Shown here: piece by piece, positions 48,863 to 59,063 of the stretch
Numbering within the stretch: position 1 is the first letter of the stretch
Layout: the number at the start of each line of letters is the position of its first letter
Assembly (NCBI GenBank): GCA_030770425.1
Contig: JASJFT010000003.1
Span: 62,001-126,000 of the forward strand
Source: Darksidea phi
Taxonomy: Eukaryota > Ascomycota > Dothideomycetes > Pleosporales > Lentitheciaceae
Reading direction: 5' to 3'
DNA length: 64,000 nucleotides
Translations under genes and position numbers: made by a program
The notes under the pieces: model-generated
Seen by the model: the letters and a program-made list of their open reading frames with translations, nothing else
What the model was told of the DNA's origin: nothing
Database searches by the model: none

Positions 48863-49311
48863 GGCTGAGGCTGGTCAGCAAGTAGCGAATCGCGCCACTT
48901 GGACGCGATCAACGCGTCGTGGGTAGGTGTCCAACTCAGGGACACTCATGGAAACCTCAGCCAATCTGCGCAGACACGACACGTCGTTTGGTAACTCGAA
49001 GGGTGTGGGGTAAGGTAACCATGACGCAGCGTGTTTGTTGTTGACAGGCGAGGGCGGCGGAGTTGCGGCTGCCCTACGCACGGACGCGCGACGATTGCCC
49101 CACTAAAGATGCTGTTTGGTGGCTGCATAGAATTTGACCGAACTCTCGAGAAGCCGCCAGAAACACGCCCCAGCGACCCGCCAGGCACGACTTTTTCACA
49201 CTCTCCAGCGCCTGTTTACGCTCCTCTATCTCACTCGAAAACACCCCACGAGTCCATACTGCACCAAACCCGCATTCGAACGCACAATACCCCGCCTCTC
49301 CACCGATAAAC
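48863..49311. promoter_or_regulatory. Bidirectional promoter, fta1 / hsp88
   Basis: 449 bp between divergent ATGs. On the hsp88 side several gaa and ttc blocks occur (49128-49265), but no clean run of three alternating units at 5-bp spacing, so a heat-shock element is only possible. Confidence 0.45.
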
Positions 49312-51788
49312 ATGTCTGTTGTGGGCGTTGATCTGGGGACGCTCAACACCGTCATTGCTGTTGCGCGTAACCGCGGCGTCGACGTGGTACGTGCAGGAAG
49401 ATAATGCAAGTCCTTTCGCAGTAAGCATGCTAACTCTTGGATAGATCACAAATGAAGTCTCCAACCGCGCCACTCCGTAAGTCTCTCTCACCGCCCTATC
49501 CACGCGTAGAAAACTCAGACTGACCATTTCCAGTTCCCTCGTAGGCTTCGGCCCCAAGAGCAGATACATCGGCGAGGCTGCAAAGAACCAGGAAATCTCC
49601 AACCTCAAGAACACAGTTGCCTCCTTCACACGCCTCGCCGGCCGCTCCCTCAACGACCCCGATGTCCAGCTCGAGAAGGATTTCGTGTCGGCGCCGCTGA
49701 TGGACGTCAACGGCCAGATCGGCACTGAGGTGACATATCTGGGCAAGAAGGAGAAGTTCACGGCCACGCAGATCGTGTCCATGTTCCTCACCAAGGTCAA
49801 GAGCACCGCCTCTGCCGAGTTGAAGTTGCCCGTCTCCGATATCGTCATGAGCTGCCCTGTGTGGTACACGGACGCCCAGCGGAGAGCGTTACTAGACGCT
49901 GCCGATATCGCTGGCCTCAAGTGCTTGAGGCTAATCAACGATACCACCGCGACCGCCCTCGGATACGGCATCACGAAAACCGAGCTCCCTGGCCCCGAGG
50001 AGAAGCCGCGGCGGGTGGTCTTTGTCGACATTGGCCACAGCAACTACCAGGTCGCTGTCGTCGAGTTCCGCAAAGGCGAGCTAGCCGTCAAGTCAACAGC
50101 TTGGGACCGACACTTTGGTGGACGTTACATTGACAAGGCGCTGGTCGACCACTTCGCGAAGGAATTCAAGGAAAAATTCAAAATCGATATCAACGAAAAC
50201 GCAAAAGCCCGCTTCCGTGTCGTGGCCGGCGTGGAGAAGTTGAAGAAGATTCTCTCCGCGAACTCGGCTGCGCCACTCAACATCGAGTCTGTTATGAACG
50301 ATGTCGACGTACGGAGTCTGCTTAAGCGCGAGGAGCTGGAGGATCTGATTAGGCCGATGCTCGACCGTGCCACTGTTCCCATTGAACAGGCATTGGCCGA
50401 GGCGAAGCTGAAGCCAGAAGACATTGATGCCATAGAGATGGTCGGGGGCTGCACACGTGTTCCCGCTCTCAAGACCGCCATCCAGGAATTCTTCGGCAAG
50501 CCGCTTTCCTTCACACTCAACCAGGACGAGGCCGTCGCGCGAGGGTGCGCCTTCAGCTGCGCCATTCTCTCGCCCGTGTTCCGAGTCCGCGATTTCTCTG
50601 TCCACGATATGGTCAACTATCCGATCGAGTTCACCTGGGAGAAGTCAGAGGATATTCCAGACGAGGATACTAGCTTGACCGTTTTTAACAAGGGCAATGT
50701 TATGCCTTCTACCAAGATCCTTACCTTTTACCGAAAACACCCCTTTGACCTCGAGGCCAAATACGCGAAGCCGGAAGCTCTGCCCGGCAAGACAAACCCC
50801 TGGATCGGTCGATTCTCTGTCAAAGGCGTCAAGGAAGACCCAAAGGGCGACTTTATGATCTGCAAGTTGAAGGCGCGCCTCAACGTGCACGGCGTGCTCA
50901 ACGTCGAATCCGGATACTATGTGGAGGAAACCGAAGTCGAGGAGCCGATACCAGAAGAAAAGAAGGAGGGCGACGTACGTATTCATCATTTACAAGATAC
51001 TACTTCTTTCGACACAAGTAACGGTCAGCTACACGATGGCAACCCATCAGAACGCGCCGCGAAAAGACAGAAAGCTAGTGTTGAATCTTCTTACACGCCT
51101 GTTGCAGGTTCGCTAACGTCTAATCTACAGGCAATGGACGTCGACTCAAAAGAGCCCAAGGAGCCCCCGAAGATGCGCAAGGTAAAGAAGCAGCAGAGGA
51201 AAGGCGATTTGCCTCTTTCGGCAGGCACCGCGGCATTAGACCAGGCTACAAAAGACTCGTACATGGAGAAGGAGAACGAAATGATCATGGAGGACAAACT
51301 GGTGGCAGATACCGAGCACCAGAAGAACGATCTTGAGTCGTTCATCTACGAGCTCAAGGAGAAGATACTCGACGTCTACGCCGAGTTTGCCAGCGATGAC
51401 GAGAAGTCCAGGCTATCTGCTAAGCTTGAGGCTATGGAGGTATGTTTTTGCTGCAAAGCATTTGTCTCAATTATACTAACAGTACTTCCAGGACTGGCTC
51501 TACGATGAGGGCGAGGACGCCACAAAAGCCCAGTACATATCCAAGAAAGACGAGATTCGATCCATCGCCGGCCCGATTATCCAGCGCTACAATGATAAGG
51601 TCGAAGAGGAGCGGCAAGCTGTAATGAAGAAGCAGCAAGAAGCTCACGCAGCCAAGCAGGCTGAAATCGAGCGCAAGAAGCGGGAAGAAGAGGCCAAGAA
51701 GCAAGCTGAGGCGCCTGAGGCCAAGGATGCTGAGATGACGGATGCGGAGACGACGAAGCCCGACGAGGTTGAAGAGCCATCATCTTAG
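49312..51788 (+). CDS. hsp88: Hsp110/Sse1-type chaperone (Hsp88)
   Basis: Cytosolic Hsp70-superfamily member that acts as nucleotide-exchange factor for Hsp70 and holds unfolded proteins. Five exons (49312-49386, 49445-49476, 49534-50974, 51131-51439, 51492-51788) join in frame to 717 aa, as for Sse1. N-terminal ATPase domain: MSVVGVDLGTLNTVIAVARN (phosphate loop), VFVDIGHSNYQVAVVEF and VGGCTRVPALKTAI. The DLGTLN and DIGHSN variants, not DLGTTY and DLGGGT, mark the Hsp110 branch. Beta domain from about 390, acidic loop (VEEPIPEEKKEGD), then the long helical lid and a Lys/Glu-rich C terminus ending DEVEEPSS. Intron 3 (50975-51130) is 156 nt, a multiple of three, and stop-free, so retention would add 52 residues in the acidic loop. 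Confidence 0.95.
50975..51130 (+). other. Stop-free in-frame intron of hsp88
   Basis: gtacgt donor, gctaac branch-like site near 51112 and ctacag acceptor. Length 156 nt with no stop in the coding frame. It encodes Ser/Thr-rich text with a basic RAAKRQK stretch. Confidence 0.6.
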
Positions 51789-52227
51789 GAGGACGATGAC
51801 TAGTTTTTGTAAAAGCATTGGGTAGGAGTGATGGAGGATGGATCAACGTGTTTGCATCCTTTTTTACCCGCCTTGCGATGACGGTAACGGTAATGCACTG
51901 TTATGATAGACATAGTTCATAGATAACGAAAAGTAAATTCGAACCTTCAACTTGTTTCTTTGTGCGGAACGCTTGGATTGTTGCAGACTTTAACTCTCTG
52001 CATCCTTGTGCAGAGAATAGGAGTATACGTAAGAGAGAGAAAAGAAGATGGTAGATGGATATTCAAGGGAGTAGTAGAGGGAAAGTATTGAGACGAGAAT
52101 GAGATTACATAGACCTACTGTCAAGTCTTCACGAAAGAAGGATGGTTTTCAGAGGAATCAAGTCTCCGCACATTTTTTACATCTACCACTTTCCTTATCC
52201 TCCCCTATTCCCATCTCATACCAGCAA
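51789..52227. other. Convergent intergenic spacer
   Basis: 439 nt holding 3' UTRs of hsp88 and the SDR gene. Nothing else seen. Confidence 0.5.
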
Positions 52228-53282
52228 TTAATAAGCAGTATACCCCCCATCAACCGGCAACGCAATCCCAGTAACCCACCCCGCATCCTCACTCGCTAGA
52301 AACACAGCCGCTTTGGCCAGATCCTCGCACGTGCCTAGCCCGCGGAAGGGATGGCGAGCTTGGAGTTTAGCCTTTACAGCGGGGTTCTCGAAGTGCTCGG
52401 CTGTCATGGATGTATCCGTGTCTATGGGGGTTTAGCGACGCGTAGATCAGGAGAGCAAGGGGGGTAAGGGGAAGGAAGGATAGATGCTTACATCCAGGAC
52501 AGAGACTATTGACGTGGATGCGGTGACGGGCGCAGTCCCATGCTGCGACTTTTGTGAAACCTACTACGCCGTGTTTCGAGGCTACGTAACCAGCTACAGC
52601 ACCATATTAGCCCTATCGCCAGTCGACAGAAACGCGGCGAGAAAGGCTGGAGCCTAGCTTACCGCAGCCAGGTGTGCCGTTCAGACCGAGGACAGAACCG
52701 ATGTTTATGATAAAGCCGCGGTCGCCGTTCGCATCGGGAGTTTGGTCTTTCATCTGTCGAGAGGCGTATTTTGTGCCGAGGAAGACGCCTTTGAGGTTTA
52801 TGGCGAGTATGCGGTCGAAGGTGGGGATGTCATAGTCCCAGACGGGAATATTTACGTCGCCGATTCCTGCGTTATTTACCATACTATATACATCATTTGT
52901 TAGCTTATGAACTATTCTCCGGATATGACACTTCGTGTGGGCATTTGGCTCCCCGTTAGAGATACAGTGATGATAGCGAATGGGGCAAAAGGTACATGTC
53001 AAGTCTACCAAACTCCTCAACTGCACGTTTCACGAGCGCTTCCACCTCCTCGGCATTTGTCGCATCGCACTTGACGAATATGGCCTTTGCGCCTAGCTTC
53101 TCGATCTCTTCCATGGTGGTCGTCTCATGGGTGTCAGCGTCCGACAGGTTGAGGGCCGTCTCGCGGATGTCGGAGACGACGATGTTTGCGCCTTCGCGGG
53201 CGTAGGCGAGAGCGGTTGCGCGACCTATGCCTGAGGCGGCGCCGGTTATGACTGCGGTTTTGGAGGTGAGACGGTTTGGCAT
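52228..53282 (-). CDS. Short-chain dehydrogenase/reductase (classical SDR)
   Basis: NAD(P)(H)-dependent oxidoreductase, soluble. Four exons (53282-52996, 52883-52663, 52593-52492, 52421-52228; introns 112, 69 and 70 nt) join in frame to 267 aa, typical length. Rossmann motif TGAASGIG at residues 14-21, then the acidic DI of VVSDIRE at the end of beta-2, which favours NAD(H). NNAG at 99-102. Catalytic Ser159, Tyr172 and Lys176 (GYVASKHGVVG); the Tyr-Lys pair is restored by splicing of exons 2 and 3. The C terminus GWVTGIALPVDGGYTAY is the usual SDR ending. Substrate unknown; it is not next to pathway genes. Confidence 0.92.
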
Positions 53283-54307
53283 GTTGGAAAGAATGGGGTG
53301 GGAGTCTTAGTGTGTGGCAGAGGGGAGGTTGGTAAGCGGGTGCTCGGATGATGCGTGGAATTGGGAAGCTAGTGGATGGAAAGACTTCTGATATGAGAGA
53401 TGTAAAGAGAAGGAAACAGGAAAGATGGTGGAATATATACATTTATCCTTCAACATCAGCTGATGCGTATCCCATCCGGTGTAGTAAGAAGATCTTACTG
53501 GGCGGAGTCAGAGACTTCCAATGAACGAACGCGGGGCTGTTGTTAACGTGCTACGTATTGAAATTCTCTTGTTATAAACAGGTGTAGTTTCTGGGGCAGG
53601 TGCTAGACCCACCGGCTTGCATGTTGTAGGGCGGCTTTTGATTCGTACCAGCACATGTGCCCCGTGTTTCTCCGTCCAATAAATAGCTATTGTGTAGGTT
53701 CAAGATTGCTGGACAAACTACCTAGCCTAATCGGTTTCAATACGCAGATACTCTCAATGGCTTTTTCGGCCCTTTAGATAGCATGTCTAGCGCTGTATTT
53801 GCTGCCGCTTGATTTTTTTTTTCATGCTACTTCTGTGCTTTACAGGAGTAAAAGCGGAACGCACTTTCGGTAGTGATGTCTCAGTTTTCGCAATCTTTCC
53901 GGGGCGACGTCAAGCTGCGGGTCGTGGAGCAGAGGTCCACTAGATTTGTAAGCCGGAAGGGGGATTTCTGCAAAGGGGCTGAGAAGGCGCGATGGATGAG
54001 TGCTGGCATGCATCTGAAGTAAAATCTGTGTGTGATTCAGAGCTAGATGTGGGGTAGCTGCATGTGGGAGGTTAGATCCACTTCTAGCCTAGCGCCATGA
54101 TCAACATAGAAGGTTTACCGAGCACCCTCCACGTCATACTCGGTTCATCGAATAACAACTTTGGGCGAAATCGAACTTCAAAGGAATGCGCCTCGTTCCT
54201 CTCCAACAATCCCAATCTCCGCAACTTTCTGCCTAGCGTCTCGCTCCACCTCACCTCACCTCGTCTCACCCCACCCTCTCGTAAATTGACCCCCTCTACT
54301 AGCCAAG
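53283..54307. other. Divergent intergenic region
   Basis: About 1.0 kb between SDR and TatD-like starts. A T tract lies near 53812-53823. A C/T-rich leader precedes the TatD-like start (54235-54290). No gene seen. Confidence 0.5.
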
Positions 54308-55534
54308 ATGGTATCCCAGGACGACCAACCAGAGCCGTTCCCCTGGAACCTAGGCGTCTACGATGCTCACTGCCACCCTACAGACACCATGTCCAGCATC
54401 CCACAAATCCCTTCCATGAAAACACGTTGCCTAACCGTAATGGGAACTCGAGGCCAAGACCAATCTCTTGTCACAGAGGTCGCGGACAAGCACGGCGTCA
54501 AGTCGGCTAATGTGCATGAATGGGACAGGGCGCAGTGCATGGTGCCGTGTTTTGGATGGCATCCGTGGTTTGCACATATGATGTATGTTGAGGACGAGGG
54601 GAACCGGGCGGCTGATGAAAGCAATGGCGAAACGGTCGGTAAGCTACAAGGTGAAAAGAAGATACAGCACTATCAAACGGTACTACAACCCGCACGAGCC
54701 TCTCCGAATGAAGAAGATCGGAGGATATTTCTATCGTTGCCAGACCCAACGCCCTTCTCAGCTTTCCTGGACCAAACACGGAAAAACCTTTGTCAATACC
54801 CTCTCGCGCTGGTTGGAGAAATTGGCCTCGACCGCTCATTCCGGATTCCAGAAGCTTGGGAGCCCGAGCTGGAGTCGAATCGCAATAACAGCCTCACACC
54901 CGGCGGTCGCGAGGGTCGGCGATTAACGCCCTTCCGATGCAACCAGCAGCACCAAAAGGCCATCTTCAAAAAGCAATTACAACTAGCCGCCGAACTGAGT
55001 AGAGCAGTAAGCATTCACAGCGTCCAAGCACACGGTTTGGTATTCGAAACATTGAAAGAACTATGGACAGGCCATGAGAAGGAAGTCTTAAGTAAACGTG
55101 AAAAGAAGAAGCGTGGTGCCGACCATCCCTCGGTCGCATCTAAGAACGGCCCCATAGACAACAACCCCGACAAAACCCCAAAACCGTACCCTCCCCGCAT
55201 CTGTCTCCACTCCTATTCTGGTAAATCTTCAAACTTGAAGCAATATTTAAACCCCGCCATTCCCATCGAGATATTCGCTTCCTTTTCCACCGCGATCAAT
55301 TTGGGCGATGCACTGGACGGCGAAACGCCGGATAATTTTGCGGAGATGATCAAGGCAGTGCCTGATGAGTGTTTGTTGGTAGAGAGCGACTTGCACACTG
55401 CAGGTGCGGAGATGGATAGAAGGATGGAGGATATTGTGAGGAGAATATGTGCGGTTAAAGGCTGGGGGTTGGAAGAGGGGGTGACGCGGCTAGGGAAGAA
55501 CTGGAGGAGGTTTGTTTTTGGATGGGAGGGCTGA
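54308..55534 (+). CDS. scn1: TatD-family metal hydrolase (Cut9-interacting Scn1 type)
   Basis: TIM-barrel metal-dependent hydrolase of the TatD DNase group, closest in layout to fission-yeast Scn1. Single exon, 408 aa. Metal ligands are visible: His21 and His23 in YDAHCHP, the Glu in LVGEIGLDRSF near 171, His in SIHSVQAHG, His in CLHSYSGKS and Asp in LLVESDLH. GWHPWFAH is a further family signature. Two hydrophilic insertions (after MYVEDEGNR and around SKREKKKRGADH) make it longer than bacterial TatD (about 260 aa), as usual for fungal Scn1. Activity on DNA is inferred from the family only. Confidence 0.85.
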   Translation: MVSQDDQPEPFPWNLGVYDAHCHPTDTMSSIPQIPSMKTRCLTVMGTRGQDQSLVTEVADKHGVKSANVHEWDRAQCMVPCFGWHPWFAHMMYVEDEGNRAADESNGETVGKLQGEKKIQHYQTVLQPARASPNEEDRRIFLSLPDPTPFSAFLDQTRKNLCQYPLALVGEIGLDRSFRIPEAWEPELESNRNNSLTPGGREGRRLTPFRCNQQHQKAIFKKQLQLAAELSRAVSIHSVQAHGLVFETLKELWTGHEKEVLSKREKKKRGADHPSVASKNGPIDNNPDKTPKPYPPRICLHSYSGKSSNLKQYLNPAIPIEIFASFSTAINLGDALDGETPDNFAEMIKAVPDECLLVESDLHTAGAEMDRRMEDIVRRICAVKGWGLEEGVTRLGKNWRRFVFGWEG

Positions 55535-56732
55535 AATGATGGAAGAGAAATACTTACGGAGCTTTGGGATGGCTGGGACGAGAAGGATCCAGCCCCGCGC
55601 TTTCCTCGTTTACTAAGTTAGAGCGCATTGTAGGAACAGAGAGCAAAGGACTCTAACCTATTTAAATTCTATTTTATGTGTCTTTCCGGCTCCTTCTTCT
55701 AGACAAAGATTATACATTCTACTTGCTTACTACCTCCCACCAACACACGAGCCTGTCACGTACCCATCAGTTTCCTCACCAGTGCGCCTAAACAGAAAAC
55801 ATCCCGAAAACAGCATCCAATCCTCGTCTATCGAATGAGTAGCAGCCATCGCGTCGTCAAAACTCGCGGAATTACCCAAAAAGGTGACACAAAGGATAGC
55901 TTTCTAAATACATTGTCGCCGAAATGTGGGTACCAGAGCGTATGCCGGAAGGGTCAAATGCGTGGGGTTGGCATGAGACGACGACTGCAAAGAAATCTTG
56001 AAGAAAGGCGGGTGGGGATGGCGGCTTGTCGTTACCGGCTGCACATTGTTGACGGACGCGCACGGGCCACCACATGTATCGATAACGACCCCGCCACTCT
56101 GCCCTCCACCAGCCAAACTCTTTGCACAAACCGCGCGTCGCCTGCTCTGAAAAAAAGGTTCATGTTAGATGCCTTGTCATCTTCTTCAAGGAGAAGCGGT
56201 TCGCCATTGCACTGTACATCACAATTTACCTTCAGATCTCATGGGCCAATCCAGATCCGGAGATCATAGCCTCCTGAAGATGAGGCTACGGCAGGCCGAT
56301 GCAGGGGAGACAGGAGAAAGGAGACTTGACACGCGGCAGATCATGAAACATTGTATTTAGAGCTCGTCTAGCCACGGTAGGCGTAGCGTGGACGCATCGG
56401 ACCGAATGTGGCGCTTTTGGTGCCAATATGTGATTGCGTCACTCGCAAAACGGTTGTTTTACTGTTTTACGGGCCTCCTTGCACCGAAACTTCCAGACTT
56501 CTCGTCGCTTTCGCCCGTCATGTAAACTTGGACCTGCCTCCTTTTGGAAAGCCGGTCCGATCCGCGCGCTATTTACGTAACTGTAGCACCCAGACGCCCC
56601 TTCCATGGCAAGTGAAAAGCTCGCCATCATTCAACAAGACTCGTTCACGCCGCGCTGACTTTGCCAATTGCATCCTGAGACCTTCCGCTCCTCTGCTGCA
56701 ACATCACTTACCATATCTATCGACGGACAGCA
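55535..56732. other. Intergenic
   Basis: About 1.2 kb. A 144-codon plus frame at 55835-56269 lacks motifs and is crossed by similar-length minus frames. The last 250 nt are the promoter and leader of the ThrE-like gene. Confidence 0.45.
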
Positions 56733-59063
56733 ATGGCAGCCGGCAACGAGGGGCAATCAAGCTCCGTGCACGAGCTGCACAACCTTTCGACACATGGTAC
56801 CCACGAGCCGCCGCAACTGGCTCATACCGAAAACTCGGACAAGCGGAGGGTACGCATCAACAGCTCGGCTGCAGAGATCCCACAGGCCCCACGGCCGCGC
56901 AGTTACAGTCGCATTGAGGACCTCGATGCTACTATTACTGGCCCCGATACACATGCTGTCGAGGCAGAGGAGCTTCTGCGGGCGCATCAGCAAGAACATG
57001 CAAGCCAAGAGCAATCGATGGATAGCGGGGGTGAAGGGAGAGATGACTATGGCTACAGCTACTCTGGCAACACGCAGGGCGGCGTCTTCTACCAGCTGCT
57101 CCAAGCGTACAAGACGCCCACGCCTGCTTTTCCGGAGGCATCTTCCGAAGCCAGCATCACCCCTCCGACGAGACCGGAAGCCTCAAGCCGTCCTGGATCT
57201 TCCGGTATTGGCACTCCCCGCAAGAAGAAATGGTACGATCAAGAGAAGGCTGGCCGCTCGCAGGAGACGCTGGCTACCTTGGTCGGAGCTGCTGCCGAGC
57301 TTGCGAACCCCAACAAGGAGAGCCAGCAGGTGCGACGCGCCCACAAGCGCAATAGCAGCAACCCCATCCTCTCCATGATATGGAAGGCCAAAGAGGAGCA
57401 AGATGCAAAAATAAAGATCCACGTGGCGAGCTTACTCAAGCGGCAACAATACATCATCAAGATGTGTCGCGCTCTGATGCTCTTTGGCGCGCCCACCCAT
57501 CGACTCGAGGAGTACCTTGCCATGACGGCGAAGGTGCTCGAGACCAACTGCCAATTTCTCTACATTCCGGGGTGCATGCTCATCTCTTTTGACGATGTGC
57601 TGACTCGTAAGTATCTCTGCGATACAAAGCTGCATATAAATCATTTGCTGATTGGTACTCCTTTTAGACACCGCCGAAGTCAAGATCGTCCGCACCGCCC
57701 AAGGTGTCAACCTAGGAAAGCTCAAGGACACACACGCAGTCTACAAAGAGGTCCTGCACGACGTCATTGATCTGGACGAGGCGCTGACCCGGCTCGACGA
57801 GATCATCAACGCCAAGGACCGCCACCCCGTCTGGCTGTGTGTCATAATGTACGGCCTCGCCAGTGCAGCGGTCTCTTGCTTCTTCAAAGCCCGTCCCATC
57901 GATCTGCCCGTCATTGCCGTCCTCGGCTGTCTGCTCGGCTTCCTCCAGCTTGTCGTCGCTCCTCTCTCCAAGACGTATAGCACCGTATTCGAGATCAGCG
58001 CGGCCATCCTGATGACTTTCATATCGCGTGCTCTCGGGAGCATTCGTGGCGGTAGCGTTTTCTGCTTCTCGGCCCTTACGCAGAGCTCCATCGCCATGAT
58101 TCTTCCCGGATGGCTTGTGCTCAGCTCTGCCCTAGAGCTACAATCGCGCGCCATCGTTCCTGGATCGATCCGACTCGTGTTCGCAATCATCTACTCCCTC
58201 TTCCTAGGCTACGGTATCACCGTAGGGACCGCGCTATATGGAGCCATGGACCCAAACGCCACAAACGAAACGCAATGCCGCGACCCGATGAGCCCGTACT
58301 GGAACTTCCTTTTCGTGCCGCTCTATGTCTTCTTCACCACTTTTACAGTACAGGCAAAGTACAAGCAAATGCCAGTAATGATCATCATCGCTCTCACTGG
58401 CTACCTCGTCAATTTTTACGCCAACATGAAGTTCTCAGCTTCTGCACCAATCGCTTACACATTTGGGGCCTTCGCTATTGGTGTATTGGCCAATTTGTAC
58501 AGCCGGCTGCGCCATGGTGTTGCTGCTGCGGTCCTCCTCCCTGCTGTCTACGTTCAGGTTCCTGGTAGTCTGGCTTCCAGCGGAAGCATTAATTCAGCCT
58601 TGACCACTGCTTCTACGCTTATCCGTGGCTCGGTTGGAGCGGCAAATGTAAGTGCCCTGAAATGCAGTGAAGCAGCACTGGAAAGGCTAAGCTCAGACGG
58701 CGATGGCTTCGCCTACTGCACGCTACTCAGTATCTGTTGCTTGACCTTTCTTATGGGCTCCTTCCTCATGCTCTTGATTGTCTGCGTCACTCCTCGTTCT
58801 CCATTTGCAGTCCGCCCATAGTTTATTCTAAGAAGTCTACTAACCTGTCATAGGCTACACAAGACTCCCTCAACGCAATTGTAAGCTCCCCAAGCGTCCT
58901 TCAAGCTTTTGTCCAGTTGAGAATTTGCTAATCACGTCTCCAGGTCTTCAACGTCGCCGCCTCGATGATTCAAATCGCTATTGGTATTACCGTCGGGCTC
59001 TTCATGTCTGCTCTCATCATCTACCCAATGGGCAAGCGACGCAGTGGCCTCTGGACACTCTGA
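56733..59063 (+). CDS. ThrE/Prm10-type multi-pass membrane protein
   Basis: Member of the ThrE exporter-like (DUF1212 plus DUF3815) family that includes yeast Prm10. Four exons (56733-57606, 57668-58647, 58854-58880, 58944-59063) join in frame to 666 aa. Residues 1-230 are hydrophilic. The conserved domain starts RQQYIIKMCRALMLFGAPTH with the family's His/Arg/Glu set (HRLEEYL) and VKIVRTAQGVNLGKL, then RLDEII. About ten TM segments follow, with GGSVFCFSALTQSSIAMILP and ANLYSRLRHGVAAAVLLPAV as family signatures. The end (VAASMIQIAIGITVGLFMSA) is the last TM. Exon 3 is a 27-nt microexon (ATQDSLNAI). Intron 3, if retained, would replace the last TM by another hydrophobic stretch and stop at 58821. 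Transport substrate unknown. Confidence 0.9.
58854..58880 (+). other. 27-nt microexon of the ThrE-like gene
   Basis: Bounded by catag and gtaagc, it codes ATQDSLNAI, the conserved lead-in to the last TM segment. Including it keeps the frame across both neighbours. Confidence 0.8.

Noticed and set aside
49128..49265. Heat-shock element in the hsp88 promoter
   Set aside because: gaa/ttc blocks are present but not three alternating units at 5-bp spacing.
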